Of a stretch of DNA of 64,000 nucleotides, positions 34,505 to 45,200 are shown in pieces. How positions within the stretch are numbered: position 1 is the stretch's first letter; the number at the start of each line of letters is the position of its first letter. The stretch is from DASQUK01 sp963717085. GTDB lineage: Bacteria; Actinomycetota; Acidimicrobiia; Acidimicrobiales; VFJN01. The notes under the pieces were generated by a model. It did no database searches. It saw only the letters and a program-made list of their open reading frames with translations, and was not told the origin of the DNA. Location of the stretch: contig CAVQVM010000024.1 in the NCBI GenBank assembly GCA_963717085.1, positions 164,996 to 228,995 of the forward strand, written 5' to 3'. The translations under genes and the position numbers were made by a program.

Positions 34505-35066
34505 AGAGCGGCGGCGGTGCCGTTCCGGGCGAGGCAACTCCCGCGAGCACGGGCGGTGCCAGCGACGGCTGATCGTGTTTGCGTCCGCAACCGATTCGGC
34601 GTCCGTCGTCGCCGGCGACGACCGCACAGAACGCCGGACCAGAATCACGCCGGGCTCGAGCCCGATGCCGCGCCGCATCTACGCATGCGCGCCCGTCGTC
34701 AGGTCTCAGGCGGGCAGCGCCTTCGCCGCTTGGTCACTTCGCGTTGCCGAAGTAGGGACCGATCAGCTCGCCCACATCGCCGAGCGTGAATCCTCGCCGC
34801 CATTGACAACATAACGCGAGGGAGGGGGCTTGCCGCAAGCGACCCAAATGTGCTGACCATGACTCGTCCGCTGAGCCGATCACGGCCAGAACCTATGACG
34901 CCAGGGGTTGTGGAATGCGTCTGTTGCTTTCGGCAAATGGGTCGATCGGGAGCGCTGATCCGATCGATGAGTTGGCGGGGAGGATGAGGGCGACCGTCGC
35001 TGGCGCGCGGTCGCTCAACGCGAGGTGCCTGTCGCTGTCCGGTGCAGCGTTCGCCGGGGAGCGGCG
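34505..35066. other. Unassigned 562-bp gap
   Basis: No frame in this stretch gives a convincing protein and no tRNA or terminator is visible. A short minus-strand reading (GFTLGDVGELIGPYFGNAK followed by a stop, near 34740) looks like the end of a decayed gene but cannot be assigned. The 3' part should hold the promoter of the next monooxygenase gene. Confidence 0.45.
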
Positions 35067-36584
35067 ATGACTGCACATGCGGTGGTGATCGCAGGAGGAG
35101 GTCCGACCGGGCTGATGTTGGCTGGCGAGCTGGCATTGGCCGGGATCGACGTCGTTGTGGTCGAACGACGCGCCAATCAGGAGGTCGACGGATCGCGAGC
35201 CGGGGGTCTTCACTCCCGCACCATCGAGGTGCTCGATCAGCGTGGCATCGCGGAACGCTTCCTCTCGGAGGGCCAAGAGCATCCGTTCGTGGGCTACGCC
35301 GGGACCTTCTTGGACATCAGCGACTTCCCCACCCGCCACAACTACCTCCTTGCGCTCTGGCAGAGCAGGATCGAGCCCATCCTGGCCGGGTGGGTCGATG
35401 AGCTCGGGGTCCCGATCCTTCGTGGCTGCGAGGTGGCGGGCTTCGCGCAGGACGACACCGGCGTCGATGTCGAGCTGTCCGGAGACACGTCGCTCCGAGC
35501 CGAGTATCTCGTCGGATGCGACGGAGGACGCAGCCTGATCCGCAAGGCGGCCGGCATCGACTTCCCCGGGTGGGACCCGACGACCAGCCACCTGATAGCC
35601 GAGGTCGAGATGGACGAGGAGCCGAAGATCGGCATGCGGCCCGAGGGTGGTGGCATCGGTCCAGTCAACCGGGAGGAGGGCGGAGGGCCGTTCCGGGTCG
35701 TACTGCTCGAGAAGCACGTCGAACACACCAGCGAACCCACCCTGCGGGACCTCAGCGAGGCACTCGTCGTCGCCTACGGGACGGACTACGGGGTGCACAG
35801 CCCCACTTGGATCTCCCGGTTCACCGACATGACCCGGCAGGCGGCGTCCTATCGCGAGGGACGCGTGCTGCTCGCAGGCGACGCCGCACACGTGCATGGC
35901 CCGGCAGGTGGACAGGGCCTCAACACGGGCGTGCAGGATGCCGTGAACCTGGGATGGAAGCTGGCCCAGGTAGTCAACAAGACATCACCCGAGAGCCTCC
36001 TGGACACCTACCACGCCGAACGGCATCCGGTCGGTGCCCGGGTGTTGCACAACACCATGGCGCAGGTCGCGCTCAGCCGCACCGACGAGCGCAGCAAGGC
36101 CCTCCGCGTCACCATGCTCGAGCTGCTGGGCATGGACGAGCCGCGCAAGCGCATCTCCGGGATGCTCTCCGGTCTCGACATCCACTATGACCTCGGCGAG
36201 GGGCACCCGCTGCTCGGGCGGCGCATGCCCGACCTCGACGTGCATACCGCGGACGGTCCCACCCGCGTATTCACCCTGCTGCACGACGCCCGGCCCGTGC
36301 TCCTCAACCTCGGTGAACCCGGCGGTTTCGACATTTCTCCTTGGGCGAATCGAGTCCGGTTGGTCGACGCCAAGCACGATGGCGTGTGGGAGCTCCCCGT
36401 CCTTGGCGAGGTCGCTGCTCCCCCGGCTGTGGTGATCCGACCCGACGGGCATGTCGCCTGGGCGGGAGACCTCACGGACCCACAGCTGCCTCAAGCACTT
36501 GCGACATGGTTCGGAGCGGCCACGCCGGCTCATCAGAACCCGACATCCGAGCGCCATCTCGCCCATCACCTAAGCGCCGGCTGA
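35067..36584 (+). CDS. FAD-binding aromatic hydroxylase (PheA/TetX-like), 505 aa
   Basis: This is a class A flavoprotein monooxygenase that hydroxylates aromatic rings. It has the FAD motif GGGPTGLMLAGELAL (residues 9-23), the DG region in LVGCDGGRSLIRKAAGIDF, and the GD motif RVLLAGDAAHVHGPAGGQGLNTGVQDAVNLGWKL. The C-terminal thioredoxin-like domain (LLGRRMPDLDVHTADGPTRVFTLLHDARPVLLNL) is that of polyketide and phenol hydroxylases such as RdmE and MhpA relatives. ATG 35067 has GGGGAG upstream. The gene is single; the compound it oxidises is unknown. Confidence 0.92.
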   Translation: MTAHAVVIAGGGPTGLMLAGELALAGIDVVVVERRANQEVDGSRAGGLHSRTIEVLDQRGIAERFLSEGQEHPFVGYAGTFLDISDFPTRHNYLLALWQSRIEPILAGWVDELGVPILRGCEVAGFAQDDTGVDVELSGDTSLRAEYLVGCDGGRSLIRKAAGIDFPGWDPTTSHLIAEVEMDEEPKIGMRPEGGGIGPVNREEGGGPFRVVLLEKHVEHTSEPTLRDLSEALVVAYGTDYGVHSPTWISRFTDMTRQAASYREGRVLLAGDAAHVHGPAGGQGLNTGVQDAVNLGWKLAQVVNKTSPESLLDTYHAERHPVGARVLHNTMAQVALSRTDERSKALRVTMLELLGMDEPRKRISGMLSGLDIHYDLGEGHPLLGRRMPDLDVHTADGPTRVFTLLHDARPVLLNLGEPGGFDISPWANRVRLVDAKHDGVWELPVLGEVAAPPAVVIRPDGHVAWAGDLTDPQLPQALATWFGAATPAHQNPTSERHLAHHLSAG

Positions 36585-36724
36585 GGCCAGGCAACGTCCG
36601 CGAACACCGACACCGGAACTGGATTCCACGGGCGCGCCCGAGTCGGCGATCCGTACTCGGCGGGCGTGAACAGAACGGCGCCCAGAACGGCGCGGCGGGC
36701 ACAACGTCGTGCATGTCGCGGTGC

Positions 36725-36985
36725 TCAGGCGGCTTCATGGCCAGCCCGATCGAGCCTCATTGCGATCGCGATGATCTCGTCCTCGATCACGGCCGGTGTC
36801 TGATTGGGTGAGCGACGCGGCCGACGAGACCGCGGCGCCAACCCAGCATCGCCCTCGTCGAGGTAGTGCTGGACGAGGGTGATGACCCAGCGACGGGAAT
36901 GCCGTACTCGCGAGCAACCGCGCTCTTGGAACGGCCCTCGAAGACCACCACCGCACCAAGCCGCCGGCGCCGAAGGTCAAGCTCG
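36725..36985 (-). pseudogene. IS481-family transposase N-terminal remnant
   Basis: On the minus strand VVFEGRSKSAVAREYGIP matches the first HTH of IS481 transposases. After a frame change it continues RRWVITLVQHYLDEGDAGLA, PRSRRPRRSPNQTP and EDEIIAIAMRLDRAGHEAA, then stops. The DDE catalytic part is missing and no terminal repeats are seen. The rest of the gap 36585-37018 is not assignable. Confidence 0.8.
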
Positions 36986-37018
36986 GCGCCAACGGCCGGT
37001 GCGGACGTTCAAGCCTCG

Positions 37019-39946
37019 CTAGTTCTCGAACACCTGGAACTCTGCGGCCCGAACGATCCCGGCCTGCGCGCTGTTGGTCGCGCAGTCCGTGCCCGCCCTC
37101 GGGTCGGCATCCTGTTCACCGGCGAAGTCCGGGCCACCGGTGCACTGGTTGGTGGCCACCTCGAAGCGCAGGTGCGTGGCATTGGTGTCGGGGATGTCGA
37201 ACGAGCGCAGGATCAGCTCCGGCGCCCGCGGCCGTGGTGCGACCGACGGGAACGCGTCGGCCGGGCTGGTGAAGACCGGCGCGTAGTCGGCCGCGTCGGT
37301 GCAGTCGACGGGTCCGACCGCGTTGCATGCGAGCACACGGAACTGGCGAAGCGCGGAGAACCGGTTCTGCGCATCGGGGTCGGGGTCGCCGGTGATCGGC
37401 GGGCGCAGCATGGCGCTGACTTGGACTCTGGTGACCCGGTGTCGATCGCCGGCGAGGTCGACAACGACACCCTTCCCGGCGACCGGCGCACCCGTCGACA
37501 CCCAGTTTGTCGCTTCATCGTCGTCGATCAGCCGAGCGATGTTGACGCCGCTCCCGGTGGCGGTCGCGCCGGCCGTCCCGGACGCCAGGTTGGTCGGCAT
37601 GGTCACCGCGAGGTTGAGTTGCTGTCCGGCGGACACCGTGACAGGACCGATCCTGACCAGCCCGCGGCCTGCGGCCCGGGCCACGAACTCGTACGTCCCC
37701 GGGACGAGTGCGACCGTGTTCGGCAGTGCCGTGCCTGCAGCGGTGTCTGCGATGGGAACCGCCCGAGCCTGGTAGCGACCGGCGAACAGCTGCGCGTCCG
37801 CGACGGCCTGGCCCGCCTGGTCTACCGGTGCGAAGGTGGCCGTGGCCTCGGTGGCGAACGGCGAAGCGAAGCTGGGCGTCGGGTTCGCGTCACCCGCGCC
37901 GTTGCTGACCGCGCCTTCTCCGAGGCCGCGCTTGGCGAAGGCATTCCACATGAGGTCGAGATCCGCGCCGCCAAACCGGATGGCGTCTGCCGCGAGCAGC
38001 GCGTCCCGTGCGTCGACCATGCTCACCTGACTCTGGGCCATGAGCAGGAACGAGTCGAACACCAGCTGGACCCAGCGGCGGTTACCGGGGCACTGGGTCA
38101 CCGGCGTCGAGCCGTTGGCGCACGACTTCTGCAAGGCGGCGGTTCCCGCGCCGTACTTGGCGATCATCGCGGCCCGGATGTCGAAGTTGGCCGCGCTCCA
38201 GACCTCGCCGGAGGCGTGGACCTGGAGGCCGACGAAGTCGTAGTCGACGCTGCTGTAGTTCAGAGGGCTCGCACTCATGTTGTAGTTGCGGATGCCCGCG
38301 ACGGGATCCGACGTCACGTACTGGCCGATTGTGAACGCCTGGACGCCGGACGGGGCGTATCCGTGCTCGTTGAGGTACTCCATCGCCAGCAGGTCCGACC
38401 AGCTCTCGCTCATGCCCTGCGGCGAGTTGAGCCCCGCCTTCGGCCCGGCGATCATGCGGTTGGTGATGGCGTGGGTGTACTCGTGGCCGATGACCGTCAT
38501 GTCGAAGTCGCCGTCGACGCACGGCGCGTAGAACGCTCCGGCGATTGGCTGCCAGAGGTACATGTTGGTGATCGGTGCATGCCCGTCGCCGGGCGTGATC
38601 TGGTTGGCGTTGTCGCGCGCCGCGAACGCTGGCGGGCCGCCACTGACCCCGCCGGCCTGTGCGTTGCCCTGTTCTGGGTCGTTCTGCTTGCCGCCCCGGT
38701 TGAAGTTGTCGTCCTGGAGGTTGAACGTCGACTCGGTGAAGCCGAGGTGGTACGACCAGTCGTGCATCCGGTTGTGCATTGCGAACAAGTTGGCGCGGGC
38801 GGCGTCGATGTCGTTGCGTTGCTGGGTCTCGAAGGTCGCGGGTGAGCACTTCTCCTCGAGCCACTGGTTGTCCCAGGTGTAGGCGTAGTCACGTGCCGGC
38901 CGCGGGGTGGCCAACTCCTTGCCCACGCTGAAGGGGTCGTTGTCGAACCAGTTGTGCACCGCGAAAGCGTTGTTGCCCGACGTCGTCTCGGATGGCTTCC
39001 GGTTGGCCGGGTCGATGTCCCATGCCAGTGGTGAAGCGGGGGTGCCGACGACTTCGTCACAGCCCGGTCCAGGCGCGAAGCACCAGCGCACCCGGGTGTC
39101 GGCCGACGAGTAGTCAACGGGTGGCGTGTCCGGGAACACCTCCCATTCGGGGTTGTCCGTGTCGTAGTCGACGAGGTCTTCCCGGACCATGAGGCTGCCG
39201 TCTCGAGCGTCGACGAACGAAGAGAAGCCAACCGGCTGTGCCGCGTCGCCGCCGATGATCAGCACGTTGTATGCCGCCCGCGCTCCTGATGGGGTCGGCA
39301 CCGCGACCAGCTCGACGTCTTGCACCGCGCTCCGGTCGACGCCCGCCTCGCGGACCGCGATCTGCGCGGCTTCGTTTTCGGAAAGTTGTGCTGGCGCCGG
39401 CTGCGCAGCGTCGCGAGCCAGTGACCCGCTCACGTAGAACACCATTCCGTCGCGCACACCGACGACGAGGAGGCCGTCGTATCCGGCCACGAGACTGCCG
39501 AATCGTTGCTGCAGCAGTACGGCGGCTCCGTCGCCCATCGGCGCCACGGTGACGACCTCGAGGGCGTTCGCCGCTCGCGGCGTCAGTCCGAGCAGTTCCC
39601 GGTTCCGGGCCACATAGGCGCGCGCGGCTGCAACGGGATCGGACGGCAGACCTGAAGCGAGCGGGCGGCCGGTGGAGACGAGCTTGCCGGGTGTACCGAG
39701 ATTGTTGAACCGCGCCCGCGCGTCGACCGCTGCGGCGAGCCCACGCTGACGGGCGGTCGGCTGGACGCGACCCTGCCGGTTGTCCTGGTCGAGGGGCCCA
39801 GGACCGTCACCGATGAAGGGCGACTGGCTCGGTCCCGAGGGACTCTCCTGGCCCGGACTCGCCAGACTGCCCGTAGAGCCGGCAAGGGCCAGCACGCCGA
39901 GCGTGACGATGGTGGCCAACCCGGGCATTGCGAACGATCTGCGCAT
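37019..39946 (-). CDS. Secreted M36 (fungalysin-type) metallopeptidase, 975 aa
   Basis: This is a large exported zinc protease. ATG 39946 follows AGGGGGG, and residues 1-30 form a signal peptide. A propeptide of about 200 residues with FTP/PepSY-like repeats comes next (AARAYVARNRELLGL, then DGLLVVGVRDGMVFYVSG). The M36 catalytic domain has the zinc motif H488-EYT-H492, and the third ligand is expected in GMSESWSDLLAMEYLNEHG. After residue about 830 there is a carbohydrate-binding F5/8 type C-like module (IARLIDDDEATNWVS). It probably feeds on extracellular protein. The gene is single. Confidence 0.92.
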   Translation of the reverse strand: MRRSFAMPGLATIVTLGVLALAGSTGSLASPGQESPSGPSQSPFIGDGPGPLDQDNRQGRVQPTARQRGLAAAVDARARFNNLGTPGKLVSTGRPLASGLPSDPVAAARAYVARNRELLGLTPRAANALEVVTVAPMGDGAAVLLQQRFGSLVAGYDGLLVVGVRDGMVFYVSGSLARDAAQPAPAQLSENEAAQIAVREAGVDRSAVQDVELVAVPTPSGARAAYNVLIIGGDAAQPVGFSSFVDARDGSLMVREDLVDYDTDNPEWEVFPDTPPVDYSSADTRVRWCFAPGPGCDEVVGTPASPLAWDIDPANRKPSETTSGNNAFAVHNWFDNDPFSVGKELATPRPARDYAYTWDNQWLEEKCSPATFETQQRNDIDAARANLFAMHNRMHDWSYHLGFTESTFNLQDDNFNRGGKQNDPEQGNAQAGGVSGGPPAFAARDNANQITPGDGHAPITNMYLWQPIAGAFYAPCVDGDFDMTVIGHEYTHAITNRMIAGPKAGLNSPQGMSESWSDLLAMEYLNEHGYAPSGVQAFTIGQYVTSDPVAGIRNYNMSASPLNYSSVDYDFVGLQVHASGEVWSAANFDIRAAMIAKYGAGTAALQKSCANGSTPVTQCPGNRRWVQLVFDSFLLMAQSQVSMVDARDALLAADAIRFGGADLDLMWNAFAKRGLGEGAVSNGAGDANPTPSFASPFATEATATFAPVDQAGQAVADAQLFAGRYQARAVPIADTAAGTALPNTVALVPGTYEFVARAAGRGLVRIGPVTVSAGQQLNLAVTMPTNLASGTAGATATGSGVNIARLIDDDEATNWVSTGAPVAGKGVVVDLAGDRHRVTRVQVSAMLRPPITGDPDPDAQNRFSALRQFRVLACNAVGPVDCTDAADYAPVFTSPADAFPSVAPRPRAPELILRSFDIPDTNATHLRFEVATNQCTGGPDFAGEQDADPRAGTDCATNSAQAGIVRAAEFQVFEN

Positions 39947-40014
39947 CTGATCCCCCCTGCGCTTCATCGAGCGTCGCGATCGACTGACCGTCCATAACAT
40001 TGCCCGTCGCCTAG

Positions 40015-40341
40015 TCACCGGTAAACCCGGAGTGGCTGAAGCCGATGCCGCGGTAGTCGAGGATCACTTCCAGGGCGACGCGGCCGTGGCCTCGGTCGCG
40101 CCGCGAGTCGGTTCGCCCGGCACCGGGGATGCCGGTGGCGCCTGCTCGGGCGCCGGCGTCCCCACCGTCGTGGTCGTGGTGCAGGAGGTGGCGCCGTGGC
40201 GTCGATGACCTCGAAGTCGACGAGGGTGTAGTCGAGCTCGCTTCCTTGAACGGCGCAGACGGCTGTGAGCAAGGCCTCGACAACTCTCAAACATCGTCCA
40301 CGGACGTTGTCTCCGTGCAACGATTCGGCGTCCCCGGGCAT
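40015..40341 (-). pseudogene. Possible decayed secreted-protein gene
   Basis: Three minus-strand frames joined by two one-base shifts give a plausible protein end: SELDYTLVDFEVIDAT, then a Thr/Pro linker (CTTTTTVGTPAPEQAPPASP to ATAASPWK), then LEVILDYRGIGFSHSGFTGD and a stop at 40015. The Thr/Pro linker is typical of exported actinobacterial proteins. No family is recognised and no intact start is seen, so this is tentative. The remainder of 39947-40351 is the upstream region of the metallopeptidase and sigma-factor genes. Confidence 0.35.
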
Positions 40342-40351
40342 CTCTTGGGGC

Positions 40352-40852
40352 GTGGGGGACGCGCGGCGATCGAGGGTGGAGCTGTTGGAGCGCGCTGGTG
40401 CTGACGAGTCCGAGCAGGCCTTTGCCGCTGTCTACTCGGCCGAATTCGAGCGCCTAGTGCGGCTGGCGTACCTCCTGACCGGGAGCCGAGTGATCGCCGA
40501 GGACCTCGTACAGGACTCGTTTCTGCGACTCCACGATCGCTGGTACGACGTACGAGCACCGTCGGCCTACCTGCGCACCGTGGTGGTGAACGCCTGCCGC
40601 GGCCATCACCGCCGCGCACGGCGCGAAGAGGCCGCGTTCGCTGACCTGGTGCGCGACGGCGTACAGCCCGAGACGCCCGTGCTGCTCGACGCGCTGGCAC
40701 GCCTGCCCTACCGCCAGCGGGCCGCTCTGGTGCTGCGCTTCTACGAGGACCGCCCCGAAGGCGAGATTGCGGCGCTGCTCGGCTGCCGGCCGGCGACCGT
40801 GCGCTCGCACGTACACCGCGGACTGGCGGCGCTGAGGAAGGTGATCACGTGA
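40352..40852 (+). CDS. ECF RNA polymerase sigma factor (SigE-type), 166 aa
   Basis: Region 2 (FAAVYSAEFERLVRLAYLLTGSRVIAEDLVQDSFLRLH) and region 4 (ARLPYRQRAALVLRFYEDRPEGEIAALLGCRPATVRSHVHRGL) are complete, as expected of an ECF factor of the actinobacterial SigE/SigM-like group that works with a membrane anti-sigma protein. GTG 40352 is preferred; GTG 40376 is a possible later start. The TGA overlaps the GTG of the next gene (GTGA), so both are made together. The target genes may include the neighbouring secreted enzymes (inference). Confidence 0.92.
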   Translation: MGDARRSRVELLERAGADESEQAFAAVYSAEFERLVRLAYLLTGSRVIAEDLVQDSFLRLHDRWYDVRAPSAYLRTVVVNACRGHHRRARREEAAFADLVRDGVQPETPVLLDALARLPYRQRAALVLRFYEDRPEGEIAALLGCRPATVRSHVHRGLAALRKVIT

Positions 40853-42036
40853 GCGACGATGAGCGAATCGAGCGGGCCGTGCGCGCGGCATTGCGGGAGG
40901 CCGCCGAGCAGGTCGAGGCGCAGGTCCCGAGCCGAGGCGGCTGGCCCGGACGGCGTGCCCACGGAGGACGGACGTTCTCCCGGCGCGCGCCGCTCGCGGT
41001 CACGGCCGGGCTGTTGACCGTGGCGGTGCTGGTGGCTGTGTTCGTGCTGACCGGCCGGACCGACGAGGCCACGATCGCCACCGACCCCGAGCCCCCGCGG
41101 CAGATCGAGCCCACCGAGCTCGCCCTGGAGGACGCCGACCTCGTGGTCGTGATGGCCACCGATGCGACCGCGGACCAGCTTGCCGCCGTACGCGTGGCGA
41201 TTGCGGCGTCGCCCGACGTGGTGCGCTTCTCGGAGGTCACGAGCCAGCAGGCGCTGCAGGAGCTCGCAGCCGTCGTGTGCCCGGACCCCGACGGCATCGA
41301 CGACGTCGCCACCGAGGAGCAGCGCGCCTGGGTGTCGGACCTGCTCGTCATGGGGCATGGCGGCATCCCCACATCCTTCCGGATCGTCATCGACGAAAGT
41401 GGCGGGGACGCCAGGGCGCAGCTCGGCGACTCGCTGGCCACGCTGCCGGGCGTGATTTCCGTCGCCGCGCCGGGCACGGACGTGCCGTTGCCCGCCGAAG
41501 CCGGCGCGCCGCTGCGCGGCAGTACCGAAGCCGGATTCGTGTGCCTGCCCGCGCAGGGCGACGGCCCGCCTCCCGACGCTGGACGTCAGGACGGAGGGAC
41601 GGCCACGCCCGTGCCAGCCCCACCTACGACCGCGCCGACGCTGCCGCCTCCATCGGGCGAGGAGCCGGCCGACCCGGAGGCCGCGAGGGAGGCCATCGTC
41701 GAGGCCTACACGACGGCCACCGACGGGTCTCTGACGGTCGCCGAACGGCGGGCGTACATCGAGGACAGCGACGAGCTGGGCCCCTACCTGGATCGAGCCG
41801 CGGCTCCATACCTCGGGATCTTGGAGCACCAGACGGTGACCCTCGGCGACATCGTTTTCCTCGACGCCGAGCGCGCCACTCTGGTCTACACGTTGAGCTT
41901 CGACGCCCGCATGGCGCCCCAGACCGACGTGGGCTACGCGGTGGTCGACGATGGCCGCTGGAAGGTGAGTCGCGAGACCGTCTGCGCCTTGATCCTGCGC
42001 GCCGGCGTGACGTGCCCGCCGCGGGCACCGTCCTGA
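40849..42036 (+). CDS. Membrane partner of the ECF sigma factor, with FtsX-like extracellular domain, 395 aa
   Basis: The N-terminal 45 residues (SDDERIERAVRAALREAAEQVEAQV) are a short cytoplasmic helix as in anti-sigma factors. One membrane segment covers residues about 49-69. Outside, residues about 95-235 resemble the FtsX extracellular domain (LVVVMATDATADQLAAVRVAI, then VVRFSEVTSQQAL). A Pro/Thr linker (237-262) leads to a C-terminal domain (AREAIVEAYTTATDG...YLGILEHQTVTLGD). No zinc HxxxCxxC motif is seen. The role as an anti-sigma factor is inferred from the GTGA overlap. Confidence 0.75.
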   Translation: MSDDERIERAVRAALREAAEQVEAQVPSRGGWPGRRAHGGRTFSRRAPLAVTAGLLTVAVLVAVFVLTGRTDEATIATDPEPPRQIEPTELALEDADLVVVMATDATADQLAAVRVAIAASPDVVRFSEVTSQQALQELAAVVCPDPDGIDDVATEEQRAWVSDLLVMGHGGIPTSFRIVIDESGGDARAQLGDSLATLPGVISVAAPGTDVPLPAEAGAPLRGSTEAGFVCLPAQGDGPPPDAGRQDGGTATPVPAPPTTAPTLPPPSGEEPADPEAAREAIVEAYTTATDGSLTVAERRAYIEDSDELGPYLDRAAAPYLGILEHQTVTLGDIVFLDAERATLVYTLSFDARMAPQTDVGYAVVDDGRWKVSRETVCALILRAGVTCPPRAPS

Positions 42037-42230
42037 CGCCAGGATCCTCGAGTGTTCGCCCGCGAGCAACCGCACGCTCATCGATGCGGCGTTATGGTTT
42101 GCCATCACAGAGCGACGGAGTGCGGTCCAGGGAGGGACGGGCCGCCTGACCGTTACTTGCAGCGGTCGCAAATGCACCCCGTCCGATCCCGACAACCGCG
42201 TGTCTGCAGTTCGGCGAGGAGGAGCTCAGA

Positions 42231-45200
42231 GTGGCGCATGTCCGTGTTCGACCCATCGTCTTGTTGATCGTCGCTGCGCTCCTGTTCGGCCTGCTGGCCA
42301 CGTCGGCCACGGCCGCGCCGCTCCGCGGGTCCGCCTCGGGCGCGACAAACGCGGCAGGCAAGGCGAAGGCACCGACCGACAAGGCGGTCTTCTTCGTGTC
42401 CGACGGCCTCCGCCAGGATCTCGTCCAGAAGTACGCGGGCCAGGGCGTCATGCCGACGATGGCCGATTTCCTCAAGAAGGGCGCCTCGGCCACCGGCGGC
42501 GGTCTCCTGACCCAGGCTCCGCCGAACACCGGCGCCGGCTGGTACACCCTGGCCACCGGCGCCTGGCCGGGCGTGCACGGCTCCACGAACAACACCTTCC
42601 ACATCAACGGCCAGCCGTTCGGAAGCTCGACGTCATCGTTCGCGCCGAACGTTCTGCAGGTCGAGTCGATCGCCCAGTCCGCGGAGCGCGACGGCCTCAA
42701 GGTGGCCCAGGTCGAATGGGCCGGTGGGCGCAACGCCAGCATCCAGGGCCCGACGATCGATTTCCGGTCGTTCCTGTCGGGACGAGGCGTGGCCACGAAC
42801 TTCACCGGCGCGGCCGGTGACGTCCTGTTCGACGACCCCGCGTTCATCAGCTCGTTCGGGCTCCAGTTCGACCATCCCGCCGGATTCCCCGAGGCCGGCC
42901 AGGCGCCCTTCCCCGGCGCCGCGCCGGTGCCGGCAACCGGTTGGACCGGTGACCTGCCGGACACGTTCAGCCCCGCGCAGGAGATGCGCCTGCGGGTCCT
43001 CGACTTCGGCGTCGACAAGTACGGGCTCAACGCCTGGATCTTCGACAGCACCGATGACTCGACGACGAACTACGACAAGGTCCTGTTCTCGAAGACGAAG
43101 AGCGCGGCTGATTCCGTTGGCATCCTCGCCAAGGGCGAGTGGGCCGACGTCAAGGTCACGATCCAGGGCGGTTCCCTCAACGGCCTGACGGCCGGGTTCC
43201 TCGTCAAGGTCGAGGAGCTCACCGGCGACCTCTCCCGGGTCCGCCTCTTCCACACCTCCGTCAGCCGCGCCACCGCGACGTGGCCGGGCTTCAGCGAGCC
43301 GGGCTTCACGGGCGACTTCGCGGAGTTCCTCGCCCAGAGGTTCCCGACCTCGACGGCAGCCGACTTCGCGATCCTCGAGTCGGGTATCACGAGCGAGGAG
43401 ACCTACGTCGAACAGGGCCTCTTCTGGGCTACCGCCCACCTGCCGATGCTCGAGTACGTCGCCAAGACGTACAAGCCGGACCTCCTGCTCGTCGGCATGC
43501 CCACGACCGACGAGTTCCAGCACCAATTCCTCGGGCTCGTCTCACCAACGGTGCCGGGCGGCGCCCCGAACCCTGCGTTTGACGACGTCGATCTCAACGG
43601 CGTGCCGGACGGCCGCGTCGCCGAGCGCGAGGAGTTCATCAAGACCGCCTACGAGGAGGCCGACGAGACGCTGGCCCTCGCGCGCTCGCTGATGGGCAAG
43701 GATCCGACCACCTTTGTTTCGTCCGACCACGGCTTCGCGCCGCAGTTCCTCGCCATCGACGCTAGCCAGCCGCTCGTGGAGCTCGGCCTGCTGTCGAGGC
43801 CGCAGACCTCGAACTGCCGGCCTGCCACGGGCGAGACGATCGGCAAGGCGAAGGTGTGCTGGGCCGGTGGTGCAGCGCAGATCTACCTGAACGTGGCGGG
43901 GCGCGATCCGGCAGGCGGCGGCTTCACCCAAGTGCCCGCCGCCGACGTCGCGGCGACGGTGGCCGCGATCAAGGCCAAGTACCTCGGCTTGGTCGATCCG
44001 AACGACTGGACCCACGACGGCCAGCCCGAGGGCTGGACGCTGATCGACCGCGTCTTCACCAAGGCCGAAGCGCGCCACATCCCGAACGGGCCGGGCACGA
44101 CGACCGACATGGCCCATCCGACCAGGACCGGCGACGTGATCGCGTTCGCCTTTCCGCCGTACCAGTACGACGCCGAGACGTCGGGCACCCTCGTGGCCCC
44201 GTCGCACTTCTTCGGCCAGCACGGGTACGTCCCGGACGTCCAGGACCTCGACGCGAACATCAACATGCGGGCGACGTTCCTCGCCGGCGGCAAGGGGATC
44301 GCCAAGGGTCAGGTGACCGCCTCGTCGATCGACCTCGCCCCGACGCTTGCCTACCTGCTCGGTATCCCGGAGCCGCAGTCCAGCCAGGGCCGGGTCCTGC
44401 TCGAGATCGTGAAGGACGGCAAGTCCGTCACGCCGATCTCGATCGTCGGCCTGAACGACTTCCACGGCCAGCTCGACCCGACGGCGTTCACGATGGATGG
44501 CAGCGCCCAGAGCGTCGGAGGCGCATCGTTCCTCGCGACGATGTTCGACGAGGAGCTGGCGCGCCTGCCCGGGCCGGGACTCATCCTCGCCGGCGGCGAC
44601 AACGTCGGTGCCTCGCCGCCCAACTCGCTGCTCCTCGAGGACAAGCCGGCGATCGACGTCGAGAACGCCTGGGGCCTCGACGCGACCTCGTACGGCAACC
44701 ACGAGTTCGACTTCGGCGTCGAGCGGCTGCTCATGCACCAGGAGCGCGCCAACTTCCCGTTCCTCGCCACGAACATCGTCGAGACCGCAACCGGTGAGGC
44801 GCCCGATTGGGTGACACCATCGGTCGTGTTCACGATCAACGGCGTCAAGGTCGGTGTCATCGGCGCCGGGCTGAAGAACACGCCGGAGCTCGTGTCCGCC
44901 GGTGCGACGGCGGGCTTGACGTTCCTCGACGAAGCCCCGCGGATCGCGGCCGAGTCGGAGCGCCTGCGCGGGCAGGGCGTCAAGGTGCAGGTCGTCGTCA
45001 TCCACCAGGGCACGAACGTCGGCGTCAACCCGCAAGGGAACGCGCCGGGTGTCGCGTGGCAGGGCCCCATCCTCGACATCGCCGACGCGCTCCAGTCGAC
45101 GACCGTCGATGCGATGGTCGTGGGCCACACCCACCGCATCTCGAACTTGATGCGCGGTGACATCCTCATCACCGAGGGCATCAACGCCGGCGCGAGCTAC

